From: Petrosia ficiformis
Lineage: Eukaryota > Porifera > Demospongiae > Haplosclerida > Petrosiidae
DNA: 64,000 bases
Assembly (NCBI GenBank): GCA_947044365.1
Contig: OX345636.1
Coordinates: forward strand, 46,315,037-46,379,036
Reading direction: 5' to 3'
Shown here: one piece after another, positions 34,701 to 44,400 of the stretch
Numbering within the stretch: the stretch's first letter is position 1
Layout: the number at the start of each line of letters is the position of its first letter
Made by a program: the position numbers and the translations under genes
The notes under the pieces: generated by a model
Told to the model about the DNA's origin: nothing
Seen by the model: only the letters and a program-made list of their open reading frames with translations
Databases searched by the model: none

Positions 34701-35077
34701 ATACATATATATAATATTATATATATATATATATATAATTATATATATATATAATATATATATGTTACACTCATATATTACATATATAATTATAACAATG
34801 ATTATACATTATTATAGTGAACAGCAAACGCTCAGAATGGAAATGTTCTTTGTGTAACTTATGTACAACACGATGTAATATGATAGAATGTGACAAATGT
34901 GAAGAATGGTTTCACTGGTAACAAGATAATTATATACATATATAATTATACTTTATAGATCATACCTTTATTGCTTTGTTATATACCTTCAGGACATGTG
35001 TAGATATCAGTAAAGAGCCAAGTACTGAATGGACATGCTTCACCTGTAACAATATAAAGCTTATGAAAGAAACATGA
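31736..35077 (+). CDS. USP-type deubiquitinase with C-terminal PHD-like finger (445 aa)
   Basis: Fifteen exons keep frame to 1338 bp: 31736-31868, 31945-32052, 32108-32198, 32256-32299, 32354-32424, 32502-32581, 32635-32712, 32761-32842, 32895-33017, 33077-33139, 33289-33364, 34376-34393, 34476-34661, 34818-34917 and 34993-35077. The Cys box is GMQNLGNTCFANATLQSLL with the nucleophile. QMNNQEDAHEFL is the QDA box. CFDCNFTR and CDRCNQNTQTS supply the zinc-binding pairs. The His box is THGGHYVSYV with YEFDDVSV after it, so all catalytic residues are present. A linker (LCKKDRAEKLINGTRHKLK) leads to a PHD-like finger (CSLC, CDKCEEWFHWTC, WTCFTCN). USPs remove ubiquitin from proteins; the PHD suggests a chromatin target. 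At about 300 residues the USP domain is compact. The start could instead lie upstream. Confidence 0.85.
33534..34290. mobile_element. palindromic THAP-bearing element inside USP gene intron
   Basis: Arms of about 200 bp (33534-33745 and 34090-34290) are near-perfect inverted repeats beginning ATTGCACGTGACGTCACGAC. A TA dinucleotide on each side may be the target duplication. The unpaired centre holds a THAP exon. It sits in the intron between exons 33289-33364 and 34376-34393 of the USP gene, which still splices in frame around it. Confidence 0.85.
33803..34072 (-). CDS. THAP zinc-finger exon
   Basis: From ATG at 34072: CCVCG (CxxC), FHRIPKEPSRRAVWLQVF, then VCSRHF (CxxH) and a later LCVPRKAG in the AVP-box position. 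All zinc ligands are present and the frame is open to a possible donor (CTCCAG followed by gtatat, near 33820). With no further exon in the element this is a lone DNA-binding exon, either a captured first exon of a deleted transposase or a passive relic. Confidence 0.65.
   Translation of the reverse strand: MTGHKCCVCGNTKAKEPGLSFHRIPKEPSRRAVWLQVFMLTEEDMKPSTRVCSRHFPDGDASKVATSVEQTLCVPRKAGRGLLQVYLLE
34705..34765. repeat. (TA)n microsatellite
   Basis: Nearly pure TA/AT runs in the intron before the PHD exon at 34818. Similar TA tracts occur at 12655-12678, 13003-13014, 48076-48100 and 58135-58152. Confidence 0.8.
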
Positions 35078-35443
35078 ACATTACAACAAAACATAAATTA
35101 CTGGTTTTTTTTCATAATTATCATATATATATAATAATTATATATATATAATTATGAACATAAGAACACAAAATTAGTTTTCTCTACACCTACCTTTTTT
35201 TTGGTTACATCCAGCGAGTCAGCAAGTACAAATTACTACATCCACGCCTTCTATTCCTATAAGGAAACAATCCACGCCCACGCCCACGCCTTCTATTAAT
35301 TAATTGGAAACATTCCTATAAGGAAACATTCCTATGGAAACATTCCTGTCTCTAGCCGCTACCCTATTTTGGGGCTCGCTCAGGCTCGCTCCAATTATAC
35401 GTTACGCAAACGCCCTTTTAAAACATTTCAGCTCTAGGAAAAG

Positions 35444-38400
35444 ATGTTGATTATTCTACTTCTACAGTTCCTTACTATCATGTGTATAGGCTTTCACACA
35501 AAAGCTGGTAAGTAAAGTTTTTTTTTGTGTGTGTATATATGTGAAACATGTTATAGTACACTACATGGGTCATGAGACCAACCAAGTTTGGAACTTCCAG
35601 TACAAATAATAATCCAACACTCCTTGAAATCTGCTCGAAAGGTACCTGTAATTTTCACAAAAATCGCCTAAATGGTGATTTAGACTATTACATAAGCAAA
35701 ATGATTGGGTCATGAGACAAACACAATTTAAACTTACAGCATGCTACTAACTTACATTAATTTTATTTACTGCATTTTCTGTACTTTATCCATTGATTTG
35801 CCATTTTCAATAACATTTAAAAATAATCTTTTTTATAGATGTAATACAGCCCAAAGTACCATATTTCACCTGCAAACGTCTATGCTGGTTTGCAATTCCT
35901 TTACTTTATTGACTTCATCAGTAAATTCGATTTCATGGCCATACAAACTCAGTATTTTCTTTTTTTTATACCTAATTGTTGGAGTATATGTTGCTTTATA
36001 GCTGATCACAGGAGGTTAACAATTAAGATGAATAATGTTTAAACCACTTATGAAACATTTTGCTCTTCTGAACATAGTCATTTGTATCAGAGCAGGGGTT
36101 CATTTTTGTACGACTTTTATAATTATGTTAACAATTAAAGTGTTAAATATGAGATTTGTATATAATTATTTTCAAATTATAATTATATATAATTTATGTA
36201 ATCATTATATAAATTATATGACTTGATAATTATAATTTGTAAATAATAATTATATAAAATATATTAATATATGTTCTTTCTGTTTACATTTGTTTTAGAA
36301 ACTGGTTGGGGTGCCTTACGCTTGGTAAAATACAATTTGTATTCTATCCAAGCATGGAGTTCTGGTATAGTTGAGATATTTGATTCCAATGTCTGGGGCA
36401 ATATTTGTGATGATTATTACTTTGGGTTTGATGAAGCAGATGTGATATGTCATCAACTTGGATACACTGGTGCCTCTGCTTATGGGAACACTGGAACCAT
36501 CACAATGTTTGTTGTATAATTATAATGATACTATAATTATGTGCAATTACTTATGCATATAAAACAAGATAATCCAGTTAAAGCACAGTAGTAGTTGAGG
36601 TCTTTGCAATAACAAAATGCTAGAAGAATGAATTAATTAAAAGGAACAAACATTTTCTTGTGGCATAATTATGTTAAAATCGAGAAATTACTCCAATATA
36701 GTTTTTTTTTTGGGGGGGGGGGGTGGGCTCAGTGCGTTTTTGTGATGAAACTGAATGGACTTGAAATTTAATAAGATTTAGTATGGTATATTTCAGTGAT
36801 AACTTGATTAACGAGCAGATCAAGTGATAAACATAGAAAGCTAATTAACTCTAAGTATTAACAAAATGTATTGCATATAATTATATTATGTGTATTATGG
36901 TTGGGGGATAATAGAAAATCATCTCATGGTTATTGCCAAAAATATTATCACAATTATCACAGTTTATCATAAGAAAGAATATTAATTCTAAACTTAATTA
37001 ACAAGCACAATTAATAAGCTCAATTAGCAAGTAGAATTTTACGTATAGGCTTATCTTCTTTTCCAGGTAGTGGAACAGTCATGTCATCTGCTTCAAGCCC
37101 AAAGTAAGTCCACACTAAGCTTTTTGATTTTGGTTTTCTTATGATGATTCTTATGACCACGTGGTTATTATAGCTAATATAAATTTGGTTAGAGTGGATG
37201 TGACTCTTTACACGGTTATATGGTTTTGCTAATTTGGCCATGGTAACCTTACCACTATTCAATTATTCACAATATTATCGTATTACTGGTATATCGCCCA
37301 ACCCTAATGTGTATAATTTTATATAATTAGAATAATGAAATTGAGAAAACCCTGTTTCAATGGGAATTTGCACACAATTCTCATGCATTGCTGCCATAAC
37401 TATAATGGCTATGTCTGTATCTTTTTATATTAATTACAACCAAATTGAATGAAGGGTCTGTAGTGCCAAGTCCAAGCGTATACTAAGTCAGTGGATTGCT
37501 TGCAACTGTATGCACATAGGTGATGGGTAGCAGATAATATTCTAGCTAGATATACATAACAAATATACTGAACATATGCCTCAAGTGTGTGGGAAGCCAT
37601 TCCCTATCACTTCATCAGTTATAGAGCAACTAATTAAGTGGATACATCATATAGGAAGAATCCGAAGAAACACATGCATTGCATGATATACATGGGTTAT
37701 AGTTGGGAGTATATAATATACTGTTGATGTTCCTGGATTTGCATATACACATTATCAAAAATTGAATTGTTAAATCATAATTGTAAACCATGTTTAGTTG
37801 GTAATATATGCCAGATATACCACCTGCTGGTGTTCAGAGGTTTATGTAGCTATACCCCTTGGTCCTACAGGCCTCGGGTTATATTTACATAAATCCGCAC
37901 ACCAATGTTAAATAAGTCCCTATTAGGTATGTAAATCTGCACATGCACATCATTCTCAGACTGCAGATCTTTAATGTGTACATAAAGATTAATAATACAA
38001 AAACACTTCCAATGCAGATTGTATATCATTGTTTTGGTATCCCAAAACTAAAACTAAAAGATATTTTAGCTGGATGTGGTTAAACATTTTAACAAAATAA
38101 ACTATTCCAATAGTACTAAAATTATTTGTATTTGGCTTATTTGTGTTTGTATTTGCCTGAACTAGTTTGATAATTTTGGGTATTGAACTTATTCTTGTGC
38201 TACCAAACCAATGCTGGTTTTGTATCTGAAAACTACAACTACTTCTGGACATATATAATAGATAAACACTTAATCACTACACTAACTAATACTATATATA
38301 ATTATATCTAACACAACATTTATGTTATTATATTTTTTCAGATATGGCACTGACACAAGTCGAATGCTGATCGAGGATGTGGCATGTTCTAGCAATACTT

Positions 38401-41400
38401 ACTTGGCATTGTCACAGTGTAGTATAACATATCAATACAGCACCTTTTGTAATAATCACAACAAGGATGTTGTGGTTAGTTGTTGTGAGTTTAGAAAAAG
38501 AAATAATTATAAAAGAATTGTAAGCATTATTCTGTATACGCTATGATTTATATAAAATCTAAAATTTGCCAATTAAATGAAAATTGACCTAACATTTATC
38601 ACAATAATAGTGATAAATAGTGATACTAAAACATCAAACTCCAGGTAATATGTTTTGTGATAACTAGACCTGCAAGCTCTCGCTAAATTCAAAACATTAA
38701 CTGAGAGTGTGTAAATAGAGTTATATGTGATTATTACTGTACCTGCTTAATAATAATACAGCACTTGGAGCATTGTCCAACCACCCCACAGACAGTCAAC
38801 TCTCTGGTGTACAATCCAAAGTTACTATGGATTACCAGGGATAGCATTACTCTATCCTAGGATAATCCCCTCACATGTCACCCACCAACACCTCTGTCAG
38901 AGTATCCCGGGATGTTGGTGTTACACTGACTGTCCTAGGATAATCCTAGGATCCCCCCACATGTTACCCACCAACCCCTCTCTCAAAGTATCCCGGGATG
39001 TTGGTGTTACACTCACTGTCCTAGGATAATCCTAGGATCCCCCCACATGTTACCCACCAACCCCTCTGTCAGAGTATCCCAGGATGTTGGTGTTACACTG
39101 ACTGTCCTAGGATAATCCTAGGATCCCCTCACGTGTTACCCACCAACCCCTCTGTCAGAGTATCCTGGGATGTTGGTGTTACACTCACTGTCCTAGGATA
39201 ATCCTAGGATCCCGCCACATGTTACCCACCAACCCCTCTGTCAGATTATCCTGGGATGTTGGTGTTACACCGACTGTCCTAGGATAATCCTTGGATCCCC
39301 TCACATGTTACCCACCAACCCCTCTGTCAGAGTATCCCGGGATGTTGGTGTTACACTGACTGTCCTAGGATAATCCTAGGATCCCCTCATGTGTTACCCA
39401 CCAAGCCCTCTGTCAGAGTATCCCAGGATGTTGGTGTTACACTCACTGTCCTAGGATAATCCTAGGATCCCCCCACATGTTACCCACCAACCCCTCTGTC
39501 AGATTATCCTGGGATGTTGGTGTTACACCGACTGTCCTAGGATAATCCTTGGATCCCCTCACATGATACGCACCAACCCCTCTGTCAGAGTATTACAGTA
39601 TACAGCTACAGCTAGTTGAAAATGATAAATGAGGAAAATAGCAATAATAATGACACTGATTATGTATTATAATTATTTGTCTATATATATTATCATTACA
39701 CATGTGTATGGAAAGTGCTCAGTGATGTCATACAGAATATAATATTATTAACACGCCTTGTGCCTATTTCGCAATTCGCAAAGGTATAATATATAAAATA
39801 AGAAGTGCTGTCTGTTCATCCGGCGAGTTATTTTGGCATATTGTGAAAGCCATGCAAAGGTTTGTTCACAAACTTCTGTGTTAACCTAGATAAGGTACAA
39901 ACATCAAAATCACAACTGAGCAAAAATAATTATTGTTGTACTTACATCCTGTAACTCTTTAACAGAGTCAGGATTGCAGTTCTCCTGGCACCATTGGTCA
40001 ATATGCCCTTTGAAATGCATCCTATCGATTACAATTTTCATATTGGATAGTCTAGTTGCAGTCTCTGTTAGATTGCTACGACATTTATTAGCTGCATACT
40101 TCAATAGGTGACAACCGTCATCATAGCAGATGATTTCTAACGAAAAATACCACTAACAGTTATGTTGGGATAATTATGTTAAACGTACTTAGATCTTCTG
40201 TAGACTTTTGATTATTGTATAGAAATCCATGCGTTAATCCATAGACTTGTGATTTGGACTCTGCACCATATAGTTCTTGCGATTTGGACTCTGCACCATA
40301 TAGTTCTCCGATTAATGTAACAGTACCACAAGGCCAGACTCCTGCTAAAATGCCTGCATTGTACATTTGTATTTGAATAGTGGGACAGGACAACTCTTTA
40401 CAGTTGTAAAACATGTTACCTGCAGTCTTGTAATTTAACTTTATGTGCTTGTCCTTCTTGGTGTTGCATTTCAAAGAATGGCTCTCCATGTCATTTGATA
40501 CAAAAGCCCTGTTGTAGAAAACCAGATAATAGTATTGATTCTATATTATTCCGTGATTTGAGTTAACCCTGTTGAATGTGGTGAAAATGTCCATTCTTGG
40601 TCGCTTTTCCTGTGGCTCATCAGTATGTTTAATTGCTGCAGAGGAAAGTGTGTGGATGATTTGGTAGCCAGAGGCAAAATTATCATTGATAACTTCACGC
40701 ATGATGCCTTCTTCATATTCAGTAACAAGTTCCTTAGGAAGAGATGACTCAGGCTCCCAGCTGTTTTCAGCTAACGATTTTCCAAGCCAAACAACCTATA
40801 TTCCATGACAAAATTAAACTCAAAGAAACTTTTCACTTATAATTATAGTGGTATACATTTCCACTTCCATTGTGATTCATACCTGATAAAAGTTTGAGTG
40901 TCGTGTTGATCGTTTACCTAGTATCATGGCAGCTGGACTCTCCACATTGGAGTCAGCTATCTTGTCCATAACCAATTGTTGACTGTCAACCTCCTGTGGA
41001 ATAACTGCAGTCGCTTTATGAAGGGAGCAAAAACGGGATTTAAAATCAGGTGTATTTGGGCACCCAGACATGATCTTTCCAAGGAGACCATCAAACTCTG
41101 TATATCCAGCACATGTCGCAAAACACACATCCCTGTGGTTTTTCATATTACCATCCAAAACTAAAACTTCTGAGCAGCCATTTACTTTGCAATGATGCTC
41201 TATGAAACATTCATATGTAAGATGGCTAAAAACATAAAATACAACACAATCATACCTGAGTAGTGTTTCATGAAAATCTTGTGAAAAACAGGCGCAGCTT
41301 TCAGCAAGGTACTTGTCAACCCACCTTGAAGTTGTAGTTCATTAATGAGAAAACTGATTGGGTACCAGAAAGCAACCCGTAGGAGAGCATGTTGGAAAAA

Positions 41401-44400
41401 TGCTTCCTCAAGGCGTCTGCGATCTAGTTTCAACCTCCGATTTAATTCTTCACTAATGCTTAGTATGTGTAAGAAAGTAATATATTTAATCTCTCATGAG
41501 AAATACAATCTGACCTCCCCATATCAGCAATAGTTGGTGTATGAACACTATTGAAGATCTCTGCTCTTTGTTTGAAACTGAGCTGACCAATCAGAATTTC
41601 CATATCCAACCGTCGTAAAAATTCCATTGCAAAAGCTGTCTCACACGAAGTGACAAAGTAGGGTAAAGTATGCCAATCAGAATTAAAAAAAACTATACTC
41701 CTTCCTTCACCTTTGGTGTAGTAGACATAAAACTGAGTAAAGCAGCATGAACGATTTGAGCAATACTTGTGGAAATGAGAACCTGGAATTGCACCACGGT
41801 TGTCATCATAAATGACAACAGAAGAAGGACGGTCATTCCTCAAACAAAGGTTATTGCCACAAAGTAGACAAACTGTGTTATTGCTGATAAGTGGAACACC
41901 AAGTGGTTTTCCAGGAATGTCTAGAGTAACTATCTCTCTGAACATTTTCTCATCGCTGTCAAAGGCAGTTGCATTGAAGGTCTGTATGTTTTCCATAAGT
42001 GCTTTAACTACATCAGAAGTAATGTAATGCATTTTTGTGATATTGTTCCGGCTGTAGCAAACTCTAATGCAATAGTCCATAGATTAGGAATATCAGGAGG
42101 AAGAAACACAGCAGCAAAGATCAGCTTCCGAAGTACAGAGACATCTGAAATGTACTTTCCCGAGAGCTCTAACATTCCTAGCTCACAATGAAAGTAGGAA
42201 CACACATTTATTGAGCATGTGCAGTGGAAGTGTGAACACATGCTGTAAGTGTGAACACATGTATAGAAAGTGTTAGAGATGGCTTCTATAACTTTGTCTC
42301 CAGCTGCTACTGCCAGAAACAGGGCAGCTTCTGTGCAACTCTCTACCAGACTCAAAGAATGTTGGGAGCATGACTTAAACTGGGAATTGTTACCAAGACA
42401 ATTGAATGAAGTAAGCAATACTATTTATTAGCAATTTCATTGCAGTTGTTTTTAAACAATGCACTTTATCAAGTTGTTTTTACCACAACTTTTAAATTCA
42501 TAGGGATGCCACCAAGTAGGACAAGCTCTAAGCATGCCAGCTACTGCAGTGCTGGGAGGTATTCTCCTCATAGTGAGCTTCGCTATGTCCCACTCAGTTG
42601 TGGAAGTTGAAAATACAGATTGGCTAGAACCAATTCTGCAGTGATATCGGTCTGTATGCCAACAGGTAGCGGAAAATCTTCTCTTTGTAAATGGCTAAGG
42701 CAAATTGTCGAGGATGCTCATGCAATGAGCACAAATGATGAATCTCCTTCTTGGTTTTTGGATGATCAGAGTTTTGAGAAAATGGGAGCTCTAATGCACG
42801 CTAATCATTCAAAACTTCTTGGCCTATATGATGAGCTACCAATGTTTCTAACACAAATTAACATGTTCCGTGGAAAAGGCTTGTCAGACTCCCATGAGCT
42901 AGCTGTTTTTCTACAACTGTATGGAGCAAATCCATGGGTTAGGAAAACAGGTAAGCAAAGCTATACTGTAATGATATATATGTATGATAAATCATGTACA
43001 CAGTGTCTGGTGAAGCAAACTTTGAAATGAAGTACACTGGGTTGACTATTGGTGGATTTACACAGCCAAGTGTCGCCCGGTCTCTTATTGAACAACCAAC
43101 CAATGTGGAAAAAGGTTTTACTCAGAGACTTCTTTGGGTTATTCCGAAACCAATGCAGGTTCCTTTTGATATGTTACAGAAAGTTAATAAGGAATTTTCA
43201 ACATCTATAAGTGAGATATTTACACATTACCTGTGATAATTATTTTACTTTATTATTAATTTTTTTCTAGTTGGGTTAATGGCTGCACTCTGGTCTGATA
43301 ATAGCAGTGTGAGAAAATGGGTGATATCCAAACCATGTGAGGTGTTTATAAAGAAGTATGACGATGTACAAGATCTTCTTCAAAAGTTGTCATGTATGGA
43401 TGACTTTTTATCTGGTAAAAGTTCCACATTCATCAGTACTTTTACATGTATATCTATCTACATGTACAAGAGGTACAATATACAACTTTTGATCTCTTTA
43501 ACTTCACAAACAAAAATCCTATCAATTCGTGTTTTCAACTGGACTAAGCAATAGGGTATAATTATGTAAATGACCTAAAATTTTTGATGCTAAATATTAT
43601 ATAGTTTTATTTCAGTTTCAGTATTTGACCAATGAATTTGATTAATTTTACTTGATGTCACATCCAGTTTCCATGGTAACAGCTAAACAAATTTACACAT
43701 GTGCTTATTAATAATTGAAGGGGTCAGTGGAAAAGGGGGATAAGTGACATTCTGGTGAATTTTGAGATTTATAGTGCAAAATGTTCCTGCACCATCAAGA
43801 AACACCTGTGGTACAATAAGTGTATGTAATTGTCCCTGTTAGTAAATCATTTATTTCAATTTGTGGTTGATTTAGTGTAGGGTTAGGGTTCAATGAAATA
43901 TCTTAGTCTTTGATAGCAAACTTGGACATCTCTGTACTTAGTGACAATTAATATTCACCTATATATAGGCTGATTTTCAAATTCTACTACATACATGTAG
44001 GTATGCTTAGCAAGTCACGTGGTCAGATTCTAAGAGTGGCAGCAACTCTCCATGTGTTGCACTATATAAATCAACCTCTGGTAATACCAGACACAATCTC
44101 TGAAAGTGCTATCAAGGCAGCAGAAAATTTCGTAGATATGTGTATTCAACATGCAGCATACATTGCTGGTCGAGGGAATGTTGAAGAAGCTGTTTCTACC
44201 ATTACTATGGGTATGTTCATTTCCCCTTTCAGCTTAATTATATCACCAATGATACATTCTAGAATCTTCAGATGTTGATACTCATTCAAGTGGACAGGTC
44301 CAGTGGAATGCTGCATTTTCCCTTCTCCTGCCAGGGAAGACACTACATTTAAATGCATTATTAGAAATGAGGAAATTTCGAGATAAGGGAAATAAAGAAG

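Larger units (their letters stand above)
31541..35361. mobile_element. inverted-repeat element carrying a USP-PHD gene
   Basis: Left end AGCGGCTAAAGACAGGAATG and right end, inverted, AGCGGCTAGAGACAGGAATG, continue as GTTTCCAT on both sides (27 of 28 bases match). Both ends are flanked by CCCTATTTTG (31531-31540 and 35362-35371), a 10-bp direct repeat. The left end has two extra bases (AC) before the symmetric part. Duplications of 9-10 bp point to Mutator-like elements, but no transposase is inside, so it would be non-autonomous. The only gene inside is an apparently intact deubiquitinase. It ends 82 bp before the start codon of gene D. Confidence 0.7.

Noticed and set aside
42008..42418. 136-codon minus-strand frame opposite the first ATPase exon
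   Set aside because: Its upper part is the antisense of the ATPase exon. A lower part (LRKLIFAAVFLPPDIPNLWT) might be an upstream transposase exon, but the frame does not join 42080 and no clean splice site was found.
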